From: Serratia marcescens
GTDB taxonomy: Bacteria > Pseudomonadota > Gammaproteobacteria > Enterobacterales > Enterobacteriaceae
DNA length: 64,000 bases
NCBI RefSeq assembly: GCF_029846115.1
Contig: NZ_JARVZZ010000001.1
Span: forward strand, 1,798,001 to 1,862,000
Direction of reading: 5' to 3'
The number at the start of each line of letters is the position of its first letter. Positions within the stretch are counted from its first letter, which is position 1. Positions 1-8,617 of this stretch are shown in pieces. The position numbers were made by a program, and so were the translations under genes. The notes beneath the pieces were generated by a model. It was not told the origin of the DNA. It searched no databases and saw only the letters and a list, made by a program, of their open reading frames with translations.

Positions 1-1
1 G

Positions 2-37
2 GCCGCGGTGGCCGCCATCAAGAAAGCCAATCAATAA
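2..37 (+). CDS. chbB: C-terminal end of ChbB, chitobiose PTS enzyme IIB (partial)
   Basis: Only the last 11 codons lie in the window; they read AAVAAIKKANQ and then stop. This matches the C-terminus of E. coli ChbB (AAVAAIKKAAAN), the phosphocysteine EIIB component that passes phosphate to N,N'-diacetylchitobiose during uptake. The stop is 12 bases before the chbC start, so the two are cotranscribed. The fragment is short, so the call leans on the following gene. Confidence 0.8.
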   Translation, partial: AAVAAIKKANQ

Positions 38-49
38 CAGGAGGCCGCC

Positions 50-1411
50 GTGAATACCCTCATTGCCTCGCTCGAGAAGGTTATCCTGCCTTTCGCCGTA
101 AAAATCGGTAAGCAGCCCCACGTCAACGCCATCAAGAACGGCTTTGTCCGCCTGATGCCGCTGACCTTGACCGGGGCGATGTTCGTGTTGATCAACAACG
201 TGTTCCTGAGCTTCGGCGAAGGATCGTTCTTCTATTCGCTGGGCGTGCGCCTGGATGCCTCCACCATCGAGACGCTGAACGGCCTGAAGAGCATTGGCGG
301 CAGCGTTTACAACGGTACGCTGGGGATCATGTCCCTGATGACGCCGTTCTTTATCAGCATGGCGTTGGCCGAAGAGCGCAAGGTCGATCCGCTGGCTGCG
401 GCACTGCTGGCGGTGGCGGCCTTTATGACCGTCACGCCGTTTAACGTCGGCGAGGCCTATGCGGTGGGCGCCAACTGGCTGGGTGGTGCCAACATCATTT
501 CCGGTATGGTGATCGGGCTGGTGGTGGCCGAGATGTTCGCTTTCATCGTGCGGCGCAACTGGGTGATCAGCCTGCCGGACAGCGTGCCGGCTTCGGTGTC
601 GCGCTCCTTCTCGGCGCTGATCCCCGGTTTTATCATCCTCTCCATCATGGGGCTGGTGGCGTTCGCGCTGGCGCACTGGGGCACCAACTTCCACCAGATC
701 ATCATGGACGGCATCTCGGCGCCGCTGGCCAAGATGGGCAGCGTGGTGGGTTGGGTGTACGTGCTGTTCTCCTCGCTGCTGTGGTTCTTTGGGGTGCACG
801 GCTCCATGGCGCTGGCGGCGCTGGACAGCGGCATCATGACGCCGTTCGCGCTGGAAAACGTGGAGCTGTATAACAAATACGGTTCGGTCGAAGCGGCGGT
901 GGCCGCCGGCAAAGAGTTCCACATGTGGGCGAAACCGTTCGTCGACTCCTACATCTACCTCGGCGGAACCGGCTCGACGCTGGGCCTGATCATCGCCATC
1001 TTCATCGCCTCGCGCCGCGAAGATTACCGCCAGGTCGCCAAGCTGGCGACGCCGTCCGGCATTTTCCAGATCAACGAACCGATTCTGTTCGGCCTGCCGG
1101 TGATCATGAACCCGGTGATGTTCATTCCGTTCATCCTGGTGCAGCCGGTGCTGACCATCATCACCTCGCTGGCTTATTACTCCGGGCTGATCCCGCCTAT
1201 CACCAACATTGCGCCCTGGACTATGCCGGTCGGCCTGGGGGCGTTCTTCAACACCAACGGCAGCATCATGGCCATGTTGCTGAGCCTGTTCAACCTGGCG
1301 GTCGCCACCGTGATTTATCTGCCGTTTGTGGCGATCTCCAACAAGGCACAGAGCCAGATCGACGCGGCGACGGAAAGCGAAGAAGACATCGCCAAGGCGC
1401 TGAAACTCTAA
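50..1411 (+). CDS. chbC: PTS N,N'-diacetylchitobiose-specific enzyme IIC (membrane permease)
   Basis: 453 residues, the usual length of ChbC (about 452 in E. coli). It is a polytopic inner-membrane EIIC of the lactose/cellobiose/chitobiose PTS family and moves the disaccharide across the membrane while EIIB phosphorylates it. Hydrophobic segments run through the whole protein. Family motifs are the FGVHG stretch near residue 248 and NEPILFGLP near residue 342. The start is GTG, chosen because AGGAGG lies 5-6 bases upstream and the protein then aligns with ChbC from its first residue. It sits between chbB and a GH1 glycosidase and is transcribed with them. The substrate could include cellobiose, but the chbR and chbG neighbours favour chitobiose. 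Confidence 0.9.
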   Translation: MNTLIASLEKVILPFAVKIGKQPHVNAIKNGFVRLMPLTLTGAMFVLINNVFLSFGEGSFFYSLGVRLDASTIETLNGLKSIGGSVYNGTLGIMSLMTPFFISMALAEERKVDPLAAALLAVAAFMTVTPFNVGEAYAVGANWLGGANIISGMVIGLVVAEMFAFIVRRNWVISLPDSVPASVSRSFSALIPGFIILSIMGLVAFALAHWGTNFHQIIMDGISAPLAKMGSVVGWVYVLFSSLLWFFGVHGSMALAALDSGIMTPFALENVELYNKYGSVEAAVAAGKEFHMWAKPFVDSYIYLGGTGSTLGLIIAIFIASRREDYRQVAKLATPSGIFQINEPILFGLPVIMNPVMFIPFILVQPVLTIITSLAYYSGLIPPITNIAPWTMPVGLGAFFNTNGSIMAMLLSLFNLAVATVIYLPFVAISNKAQSQIDAATESEEDIAKALKL

Positions 1412-1454
1412 CTGTGGAACGGGGCGGCGCGGCCGCCCCGCGAGGGACGCGAGT

Positions 1455-2840
1455 ATGGAATATCAATTTGCCGACGGGTTCTGGTGGGGCAGCGCCACCT
1501 CCGCGCCGCAGTCTGAAGGGGCGGCCGCGCGGGACGGCAAGAGCCGCAATATCTTCGACTATTGGTACGAGATCGCGCCCGAGCGCTTTCACGATCGGGT
1601 GGGGCCGGCTGAGGCCTCGACCTTTTACGACCATTTCCGCACCGATATCGGGCTGCTCAAAACGCTGGGCCACAATACCTTTAGAACCTCGATCTCGTGG
1701 TCGCGGCTGATCCCGGACGGCGACGGCGAGGTTAACCCGCAGGCGGTGGCGTTCTATAACGCGATGATCGACGAGCTGCTGGCGCAGGGCATCACCCCGT
1801 TTATCAATCTCTACCACTTCGATATGCCGCTGCGCATGCAGCAGCGCGGTGGCTGGGAAAGCCGGGCGGTGGTCGAAGCCTACGCGCGTTACGCCGATAT
1901 CTGCTTCGATCTATTTGGCGATCGGGTCACCCACTGGTTCACCTTCAACGAGCCGATCGTGCCGGTAGAGGCAGGTTACCTGAATGACCTGCACTACCCT
2001 TGCGTGGTGGACTTCAAACGGGCGGTCACCGTGGCGTATCACAGCGTACTGGCGCACGCCATGGCGGTGCAGCGTTTCAGAGCACGTGAGCTGCCGGGGA
2101 GCATCGGCATCATTCTGAATCTGAGCCCGACCTACCCGCGTTCCGACGCGCCGGAGGATCGGCAGGCTGCGCACGACGCCGATCTGCTGCTCAACCGCAG
2201 TTTCCTCGATCCGGTCGCCAAAGGGCGTTATCCGGCGGCGTTGCTGCAGCTGCTGGAACGGCATGGGCTGATGCCCTGCTGCGAGCCGCAGGATGCGCGG
2301 CTGATCGAAGGCGGCGTGGTGGATATCCTCGGCGTCAACTACTACCAGCCGCGCAGGGTGCAGGCGAAAGAGGGGCGTCGTGCCGAGGGGCCGATCGCAT
2401 CGCCGGAGGATTTGTTCAGTTACTATGCGATGCCGGGACGCAAAATCAATCCGCACCGCGGCTGGGAGATCTATGAGAAGGGGCTGTACGACATCCTGAT
2501 GGACCTGAAAGAGAACTACGGCAATCTGCCTTGTTATATTTCGGAAAACGGCATGGGCGTCGAGGGAGAAGAAGCGTTTATCGGCGCCGATGGGCGGGTG
2601 GAGGACGATTACCGCATCGACTTTATTCGCGAGCACCTGAAGTGGCTGCACCGCGCGCTGGCAGAAGGCTCGCAGTGCAAAGGCTATCATCTGTGGACCT
2701 TTATCGACTGCTGGTCCTGGCTGAACGCCTACAAGAATCGTTATGGGCTGGTGCGATTGGATCGGGCGGATCAGCGCCGCACCATCAAGAAAAGCGGCTA
2801 CTGGTTTGCCGAGGCGGCCAGACGCAACGGATTTGACTAA
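1455..2840 (+). CDS. Glycoside hydrolase family 1, probable 6-phospho-beta-glycosidase of the chb operon
   Basis: 461 residues, full-length GH1 barrel. The acid/base glutamate is in TFNEP (E166) and the nucleophile in ISENG (E364). It would split the phosphorylated disaccharide delivered by the PTS in the cytoplasm. In E. coli this place is filled by ChbF, a GH4 enzyme needing NAD and metal; here a mechanistically unrelated retaining enzyme sits between chbC and chbR. The C-terminal loop reads WSWLNAYKNRYG where phospho-beta-galactosidases have a Ser-Lys-Tyr phosphate clamp; by eye only the Tyr is retained, so 6-phosphate specificity is inferred from operon position rather than proven. An RBS-like GAGGGA precedes the ATG. 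Confidence 0.85.
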   Translation: MEYQFADGFWWGSATSAPQSEGAAARDGKSRNIFDYWYEIAPERFHDRVGPAEASTFYDHFRTDIGLLKTLGHNTFRTSISWSRLIPDGDGEVNPQAVAFYNAMIDELLAQGITPFINLYHFDMPLRMQQRGGWESRAVVEAYARYADICFDLFGDRVTHWFTFNEPIVPVEAGYLNDLHYPCVVDFKRAVTVAYHSVLAHAMAVQRFRARELPGSIGIILNLSPTYPRSDAPEDRQAAHDADLLLNRSFLDPVAKGRYPAALLQLLERHGLMPCCEPQDARLIEGGVVDILGVNYYQPRRVQAKEGRRAEGPIASPEDLFSYYAMPGRKINPHRGWEIYEKGLYDILMDLKENYGNLPCYISENGMGVEGEEAFIGADGRVEDDYRIDFIREHLKWLHRALAEGSQCKGYHLWTFIDCWSWLNAYKNRYGLVRLDRADQRRTIKKSGYWFAEAARRNGFD

Positions 2841-2855
2841 CGGGAGGCCGACGCC

Positions 2856-3704
2856 GTGTCTGACAACCGAATTTCGCTGAGTGCCAACGATGTGAAGCTG
2901 ATTCGCGAGCAGGATTTCTTTAACTGCAAAGATTTTCACCTGTTTATCTACAACAAGGTGGAAAGCGCCACCGGCCTGCATCAGCACGACTATTACGAGT
3001 TCACCATCGTGCTGAGCGGCAAATGCTATCAGGAGATCAACGGTAAGCGGGTGCTGCTGGAACGCGGTGATTTCGTCTTTATCCCTATCGGCTCCTATCA
3101 CCAGAGCTTTTACGAGTTCGGCGCGACAAAAATCTTCAACGTGGCGGTCAGCAAAGCGTTTTTTGAAGAGCACTATTTGCAGCAGCTGCCGCGCTGCTTT
3201 GTTGCCTCGCAGGCCTACAGCCTGAGAAGCGAGTTTCTGGCCTATATCGAATCGGTGGTGAGTTCGCCGCAGTTTCGTGAGGATGATTTCGCCGAGTTTC
3301 TCGAAACGCTGACCTTCTATGTGATCAGCCGCATTCGTCATTATAAAGAAGAAAATGACGGCGGCGATGATATCCCGCAGTGGCTGAAGAACACCCTGGC
3401 CGGCATGCATGACAAGGCGATGTTCGGCGAGAGGGCGTTGGCGAACATGGTGGCGCTGTCGGGGAAGACTCAGGAGTATCTGACCCGGGCGATGCGGCGT
3501 TACTACCATAAGACGCCGATGCAGGTGATCAATGAGATCCGCATCAATTTCGCCAAGACGCAGCTGGAGGTCACCAACTCTTCGGTGTCCGATATCGCCT
3601 TCGATTCCGGCTATGGCGATGTCAGTTTGTTCATCAAAAACTTCAAGCGGCTCACCGAGGTGACCCCAGGCAACTACCGAAAAAAGTGCTACGGCCCTCT
3701 TTAG
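2856..3704 (+). CDS. chbR: AraC-family regulator of the chitobiose operon
   Basis: 282 residues with an N-terminal cupin-like sensor (about 20-120; histidines in the LHQHDYYEF stretch) and a C-terminal double helix-turn-helix of AraC type (about 180-278; [21 protein letters not shown]). ChbR in E. coli (280 aa) is a dual regulator: it represses chb without inducer and activates it when phosphorylated chitobiose accumulates. The gene starts at GTG, 15 bases after the glycosidase stop, with GGGAGG upstream, so it is an internal operon gene. A GGCCCT-ctttA-GGGCC type hairpin covers its stop codon (about 3692-3709) but no T-run follows. Confidence 0.88.
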   Translation: MSDNRISLSANDVKLIREQDFFNCKDFHLFIYNKVESATGLHQHDYYEFTIVLSGKCYQEINGKRVLLERGDFVFIPIGSYHQSFYEFGATKIFNVAVSKAFFEEHYLQQLPRCFVASQAYSLRSEFLAYIESVVSSPQFREDDFAEFLETLTFYVISRIRHYKEENDGGDDIPQWLKNTLAGMHDKAMFGERALANMVALSGKTQEYLTRAMRRYYHKTPMQVINEIRINFAKTQLEVTNSSVSDIAFDSGYGDVSLFIKNFKRLTEVTPGNYRKKCYGPL

Positions 3705-3852
3705 GGCCGCTCCCGATCAGTCTCAATGCCGATATGCCGATGAGCTTCAGGCCGCCGGCCAGTTAGTCATTCGATTTTTACCTTAGCGAAAGGGAATGCC
3801 GCGTCGGTCGGTCGGACTTCCCTTGCCAAAAATCCATCTCGCGGGAGCCACT

Positions 3853-4614
3853 ATGGAAAAACTACTGATCGTGAATGCCGATGACTTCGGCCTAAGCAAG
3901 GGGCAAAACTACGGTGTTATCGAGGCGTATCAATATGGCGTCGTCTCCTCCACCACGGCGATGGTGAACGGCGGCGGCGCACAGCACGCGGCGGCGCTCA
4001 GCCGGCAACATCCGGGGCTGCCGATCGGGCTGCATTTCGTTTTGACCTATGGCAGGCCGCTGGGCGCCATGCCTTCGCTGGTCAACGAGCATGGCGAATT
4101 GGGCAAATGGCTGTGGCGCCGCGCCGAGGCCGGTGAGCTGCAACTGGACGAGATTCAGGAGGAGCTGCAGCGCCAGTTCACGCGGTTTATGACGCTGTTC
4201 GGCAGGCCACCGACGCACATCGACAGCCACCACCATGTGCATATGCAGCCGCAGATTTACCCGCTGGTGGAGGCGTTTGCGCAGGCGCAGGGGCTGCCGC
4301 TGCGCCTCGATCGCGAAGAGGCGAAACGGCGCGATATTGCGTTGCAGACGCCCTGCAGCACCGACGCGTTTGATGCGGGATTCTACGGCGAAACGATTTC
4401 CGAAGCCTTATTCCTGCAGAGATTGGCGCGCGCCGACGAGCAGGGCGCCGAGTCATTGGAAATGATGTGCCACCCGGCGTTCCTCGACGCGACGATCCTG
4501 CAGAGCAAATACTGCCACCCGCGCCTTGTCGAGCTGGATGTGTTGACCGCGCCGACGCTGAAAGCGGCGATCGCCGAACGCGGTTTTATGCTGGGCTCCT
4601 TCCAGGATCTGTAG
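3853..4614 (+). CDS. chbG: Chitooligosaccharide deacetylase ChbG (YdjC family)
   Basis: 253 residues from the ATG at 3853, close to E. coli ChbG (249). The frame is open to an ATG at 3796, but GGGAG ahead of 3853 and the N-terminus [13 protein letters not shown] fit the family start. The enzyme removes one acetyl group from chitobiose-6-phosphate, giving the form that E. coli ChbR senses and ChbF cleaves. Metal-binding signatures are NADDFG (8-13) and [10 protein letters not shown] (about 122-131). It ends the chb operon, about 150 bases after chbR, a gap in which I see no clear terminator. Whether deacetylation is needed before the GH1 enzyme acts is unknown. Confidence 0.9.
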   Translation: MEKLLIVNADDFGLSKGQNYGVIEAYQYGVVSSTTAMVNGGGAQHAAALSRQHPGLPIGLHFVLTYGRPLGAMPSLVNEHGELGKWLWRRAEAGELQLDEIQEELQRQFTRFMTLFGRPPTHIDSHHHVHMQPQIYPLVEAFAQAQGLPLRLDREEAKRRDIALQTPCSTDAFDAGFYGETISEALFLQRLARADEQGAESLEMMCHPAFLDATILQSKYCHPRLVELDVLTAPTLKAAIAERGFMLGSFQDL

Positions 4615-4623
4615 CGCCGCCGT

Positions 4624-6003
4624 TCACAGCATGGCGTGCGCCTTTTTCAGGCCGGTGTCCTCTTGCGGATCGGCCCCCTGAGGCAGGGGCTCCGCCTCCT
4701 GTTCTTCAGACTGCGGCTCGTCGACATCGGGCGCCGCTTCCGGCGGCGGCATGGTGTCGTGAATGATCTGCTCATCGAAGGTCGGATTGAGCGCCGGCGA
4801 CAGCGGTGAACTGGCGAGGCTGTCCGGCAGCGCAATGTGTGGCACCGGCGCATCTTGCGCCAGCTGCGGTTCCTCCGCTTTCGCCGTACGGCCGAGGGCC
4901 GCCAGCAGTACGCCGCACAGAGCGAAGAAAGCGTACAGGATATTGCCGCCAAGCGGCTCGATCAGTGCGCCGACCGCCAACGGCCCGATGCTGGCGCCGA
5001 CGCCGAACGCCATCAGCAGACAGGCAGCCAGCGAGACGCGGCGCTCCGGCTCGATCAGATCGTTGGCCAATGCCACCACCAGCGGATAGAGCGTAAACTG
5101 CAACATGCTGACGACAAAGCCCACCGCCAGCAGCAACGGAAAATCGATGTGCGGCAGCAGCGCCAGCGGCAGCGCCGCCACGATCAGCAGAATGGCGTTG
5201 AAGCGCATCAGCAACGGGCGGTTATAGCGATCCGACAGCCAACTGAGCGGGAACTGCGCCACCAGCCCGGCGAAGATGGCCAGCGCCATGAACAGGCCGG
5301 TTTGCTGAGTGGTTAAGGATTGCAGGCTGGCGTAGACCGGCGCCAGGCCGTAAAACGAGCCCACCACCATGCCGATCACCAACGTGGTGGCCAGCACCTT
5401 GGGAATGGCGCCGACAAAGTAACGCAGCTCCATCGGGGCCGGCGACATGTGGCGTGCATTGGTGCGGGTGGTGAGAGCGATCGGCACCAGACAGAGCGCG
5501 AAACACAGTGCGATCACCAGCAGCGTGGTGATGCCCAGATTGCTTTGCAGCATCAACACGATCTGGCCCAGCGACATGCCGAGATAGGTCGCCGCCATAT
5601 AGAAGCCGAACACCATGCCGCGCTGGTTGGATTCCGCCTGGTCGTTCAGCCAGCTTTCCAGCACCATATACTGGCACATCATGCACAGCCCGATCACCAG
5701 ACGCAGCGCGACCCAGGCGGGAATGAACTCCGTCAGGCCGTGCCCCAGCACCGCAGCGGTGATGATGCCGGCGCAGGCCACGTAGGCGCGGATATGCCCG
5801 ACGCGGGCGATGAGAAAGTGGCCGACCTTGCCGCCGATCACCAACCCGATGTAGTTGGCGGCGATGATGGCGCCGATCAGCGCGCTGCTGACGTGGATGG
5901 AGGTCAGCCGCAGCGAGACGTAGGTGGTGAGCAGGCCTGAGCCCAACAGCAGCAGCAGGGTGGTGGTGTACAACGGCAAGAATACGCCCAACGTTTTTTT
6001 CAC
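4624..6003 (-). CDS. Major facilitator superfamily transporter, YcaD-like
   Basis: 459 residues. About twelve hydrophobic segments fill residues 1-370, with the MFS loop signature around GGKVGHFLIARVGHIR (57-72) and a second-half loop SWLSDRYNRPLL. It resembles the YcaD-type sugar-phosphate or drug transporter subgroup; the substrate cannot be told from sequence. After the last membrane segment there is an unusual cytoplasmic tail of about 85 residues rich in Pro, Glu, Asp and Ala, longer than in E. coli YcaD (382 aa total). The gene is convergent with chbG (10 bases apart) and divergent from pncC, so it is its own transcription unit. Confidence 0.75.
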   Translation of the reverse strand: MKKTLGVFLPLYTTTLLLLLGSGLLTTYVSLRLTSIHVSSALIGAIIAANYIGLVIGGKVGHFLIARVGHIRAYVACAGIITAAVLGHGLTEFIPAWVALRLVIGLCMMCQYMVLESWLNDQAESNQRGMVFGFYMAATYLGMSLGQIVLMLQSNLGITTLLVIALCFALCLVPIALTTRTNARHMSPAPMELRYFVGAIPKVLATTLVIGMVVGSFYGLAPVYASLQSLTTQQTGLFMALAIFAGLVAQFPLSWLSDRYNRPLLMRFNAILLIVAALPLALLPHIDFPLLLAVGFVVSMLQFTLYPLVVALANDLIEPERRVSLAACLLMAFGVGASIGPLAVGALIEPLGGNILYAFFALCGVLLAALGRTAKAEEPQLAQDAPVPHIALPDSLASSPLSPALNPTFDEQIIHDTMPPPEAAPDVDEPQSEEQEAEPLPQGADPQEDTGLKKAHAML

Positions 6004-6246
6004 GCTATCATCCTAATCTCTTCTGGTGCGCCCTGAGGCCGCCGCCGCCGCGTGCCGCCTCCGTGATGTTCCTTGTGCTGGTGCGCCGCCGCTCAATGGG
6101 GCGCTTCTTTTGATACTAGCAGCTTGGCCGGGCGCTTAAAACCGCACCTCCTGCGAGGCGCTGCGCATTTCTGCGCGCCAGCCGCCGCGTCGCCTTGATA
6201 AATGCTACTATCGGGCGCATATACCTGAATTCGCGAGGGAGGGGTT

Positions 6247-6735
6247 ATGAGTGAAAACCAACTGCGCCGGCTCAGCGTGCTGGCGGGGGAAAAACTGAAG
6301 GCTCAGGGCCGCTGGATCACCTGCGCGGAATCCTGCACCGGCGGCGGCATCGCCAAGGCCATTACCGATATCGCCGGCAGCTCCGCCTATTTCGATCGCG
6401 GTTTCGTCACCTACAGCAATGCGGCGAAGCATGACCTGTTGGGGGTGAGCGAAGCCACGTTGGCGGCGCACGGCGCGGTCAGCGAAGAGGTAGTGCGCGA
6501 GATGGCAATAGGGGCGCTGCGGGCGGCACAGGCCGATCTGGCGCTGTCGGTAAGCGGCATCGCCGGCCCGGACGGCGGCAGCGCGGAAAAGCCGGTCGGT
6601 ACCGTGTGGTTCGGCTTCGCCGGCAGCGATGGCCGGGGGCTGTCGCGCAAGATGCAATTTGAGGGCGACCGCGACGCGGTGCGGCTGCAGGCGACGATTT
6701 TCGCGCTGCAAACCGCCATCGACGAATTTTTGTAA
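6247..6735 (+). CDS. pncC: Nicotinamide-nucleotide amidase (CinA C-terminal domain family)
   Basis: 162 residues, like E. coli PncC/YgaD (165). The enzyme deamidates nicotinamide mononucleotide to nicotinate mononucleotide in NAD recycling. Family motifs are TCAESCTGGGIAK near residue 22, SSAYFDRGFVTYSN near 44, and SGIAGPDGGSAEKPVGTVW near 101. It is the stand-alone amidase domain without the N-terminal MoaB-like part of longer CinA proteins. The ATG follows GAGGGAGGGG. It lies directly upstream of recA, as in E. coli and many other gamma-proteobacteria; the recA promoter begins just after its stop. Confidence 0.92.
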   Translation: MSENQLRRLSVLAGEKLKAQGRWITCAESCTGGGIAKAITDIAGSSAYFDRGFVTYSNAAKHDLLGVSEATLAAHGAVSEEVVREMAIGALRAAQADLALSVSGIAGPDGGSAEKPVGTVWFGFAGSDGRGLSRKMQFEGDRDAVRLQATIFALQTAIDEFL

Positions 6736-6742
6736 ATTAGGC

Positions 6743-6770
6743 TTGATACTGTATGACCATACAGTATAAT
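6743..6770 (+). promoter_or_regulatory. recA promoter with overlapping LexA (SOS) box
   Basis: A -35 TTGATA (6743-6748) and -10 TATAAT (6765-6770) are separated by 16 bases, and the spacer itself is the LexA site CTGTATGACCATACAG (6749-6764), matching CTGT-N8-ACAG exactly. LexA bound here would block RNA polymerase, the classical recA arrangement. Confidence 0.95.
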
Positions 6771-6846
6771 TAGTGACATTTCCTGCACAACATACATTCA
6801 GTGGCAGTGTGGGGTAACACCGGCATTGCGAAACGAAGGAGCAAAA

Positions 6847-7911
6847 ATGGCTATTGATGAGAACAAGCAAAAGGCGTTAGCTGCGGCACTGGGCCAGATT
6901 GAGAAACAGTTCGGCAAAGGCTCCATCATGCGCCTGGGTGAAGACCGCTCCATGGACGTGGAAACGATCTCCACCGGCTCACTGTCACTCGATATCGCTC
7001 TGGGCGCCGGCGGCCTGCCGATGGGCCGCATCGTCGAAATTTACGGCCCGGAATCATCCGGTAAAACCACCCTGACGCTGCAGGTGATCGCCGCTGCGCA
7101 GCGTGAAGGCAAAACCTGTGCGTTCATCGACGCCGAGCACGCGCTGGATCCTATCTATGCGAAAAAGCTGGGCGTCGATATCGACAACCTGCTGTGCTCC
7201 CAGCCGGACACCGGCGAGCAGGCGCTGGAAATCTGTGATGCGCTGACCCGCTCCGGCGCGGTTGACGTCATTATCGTCGACTCCGTGGCGGCACTGACGC
7301 CGAAGGCGGAAATCGAAGGTGAAATCGGCGATTCGCACATGGGTCTGGCGGCACGCATGATGAGCCAGGCGATGCGTAAGCTGGCCGGCAACCTGAAAAA
7401 CGCCAATACCCTGCTGATCTTCATCAACCAGATCCGTATGAAAATTGGCGTGATGTTCGGCAACCCGGAAACGACGACCGGCGGTAACGCCCTGAAGTTC
7501 TACGCTTCGGTGCGTCTGGATATCCGCCGCATCGGCGCCATCAAAGAGGGCGACGAAGTGGTGGGCAGCGAAACCCGCGTGAAAGTGGTGAAGAACAAAA
7601 TCGCTGCGCCGTTCAAGCAGGCTGAGTTCCAAATCATGTACGGCGAAGGCATCAACAGCCGTGGCGAACTGGTCGATCTGGGCGTGAAGCACAAGATGAT
7701 CGAAAAAGCCGGCGCCTGGTACAGCTATAACGGCGAGAAGATCGGCCAGGGCAAGGCGAATGCCTGTAACTTCCTGAAAGAAAACCCGGCTATCGCCGCC
7801 GAGCTGGATAAGAAGCTGCGTGACCTGCTGCTGCACAGCGGCGGTGAACTGGTGGCCGCTTCCGGTGACGACTTCGAAGACGATGAAGCGGAAACCAGCG
7901 AGCAGTTCTAA
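6847..7911 (+). CDS. recA: Recombinase RecA
   Basis: 354 residues (E. coli 353). RecA forms the ATP-dependent filament on single-stranded DNA that drives strand exchange and acts as co-protease for LexA cleavage. Walker A is GPESSGKT (67-74), Walker B lies in [12 protein letters not shown], and an acidic tail follows (about 335-354). The frame extends upstream to 6826, but AAGGAG sits 7 bases before the ATG at 6847 and [10 protein letters not shown] is the conserved start. The LexA-controlled promoter is about 80 bases upstream; recX follows with a 57-base gap. Confidence 0.99.
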   Translation: MAIDENKQKALAAALGQIEKQFGKGSIMRLGEDRSMDVETISTGSLSLDIALGAGGLPMGRIVEIYGPESSGKTTLTLQVIAAAQREGKTCAFIDAEHALDPIYAKKLGVDIDNLLCSQPDTGEQALEICDALTRSGAVDVIIVDSVAALTPKAEIEGEIGDSHMGLAARMMSQAMRKLAGNLKNANTLLIFINQIRMKIGVMFGNPETTTGGNALKFYASVRLDIRRIGAIKEGDEVVGSETRVKVVKNKIAAPFKQAEFQIMYGEGINSRGELVDLGVKHKMIEKAGAWYSYNGEKIGQGKANACNFLKENPAIAAELDKKLRDLLLHSGGELVAASGDDFEDDEAETSEQF

Positions 7912-7968
7912 TCGCTGAAGATGTGTGCCGCCGTTCGTGTGGCGCATATCCCATAAATTCAGGCTTGA

Positions 7969-8484
7969 ATGATGAATGACTTGCTAAGCCGCGCCATGCG
8001 CCTGCTGTCGCAACGCGATCATAGTGAAGCTGAACTGCGCCGCAAACTTGCGGCGCAGCCGTTTGTGGCGAAAGCCCGTTTTGGCGGCAAGAGGCCACAT
8101 GCGCCGGCATTACCGCCGGTGGCTGAAGAGCCGGTGGATCCTGCGCTGATCGAGCAGGTTATTGCCTACTGTTACCAGCATAACTGGCTAGACGATAAGC
8201 GTTTCGCTCACAGCTACATCGGCAGCCGCAGCCGCAAAGGTTACGGCGCGCAGCGCATCCGCAGCGAACTGATGCAAAAGGGCGTCGACAAAGCGCTGGT
8301 GCAGGACGCGCTGGCGGAATGCGATATCGATTGGTGCGAACAGGCAAAACAGGTGGCACAGCGAAAATTTGGCGATGCGTTGCCAACCGACTGGAAAGAG
8401 AAAGCCAAAGTGCAGCGTTATCTGCTCTATCGCGGCTTCTTCCAGGAAGAAATTCAGTCAATTTACCGTGATTTTGCGCAATGA
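7969..8484 (+). CDS. recX: RecA regulatory protein RecX
   Basis: 171 residues, helical three-repeat RecX family (E. coli 166). RecX binds the RecA filament groove and limits filament growth and ATPase. The N-terminal SRAMRLLSQRDHSEAELRRKL and later KGYGAQRIRSELMQKGV segments are typical repeats. Two consecutive ATG codons (7969, 7972) could start the protein. It lies 57 bases after recA in the same direction, so it is most likely expressed by read-through from the recA promoter and is SOS-linked. Confidence 0.95.
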   Translation: MMNDLLSRAMRLLSQRDHSEAELRRKLAAQPFVAKARFGGKRPHAPALPPVAEEPVDPALIEQVIAYCYQHNWLDDKRFAHSYIGSRSRKGYGAQRIRSELMQKGVDKALVQDALAECDIDWCEQAKQVAQRKFGDALPTDWKEKAKVQRYLLYRGFFQEEIQSIYRDFAQ

Positions 8485-8617
8485 GCGCACACGGGGTTTT
8501 ACTTCCCTCTGAAGAAAATTTATCTTATCCCCACTTTTTGTTCGTGAGCTGGTTGTCATCGTCGGGATGACGCGTCACCGGCTCACGTGTCGTTATTCTA
8601 GCCTTTCCAGGAAAATT

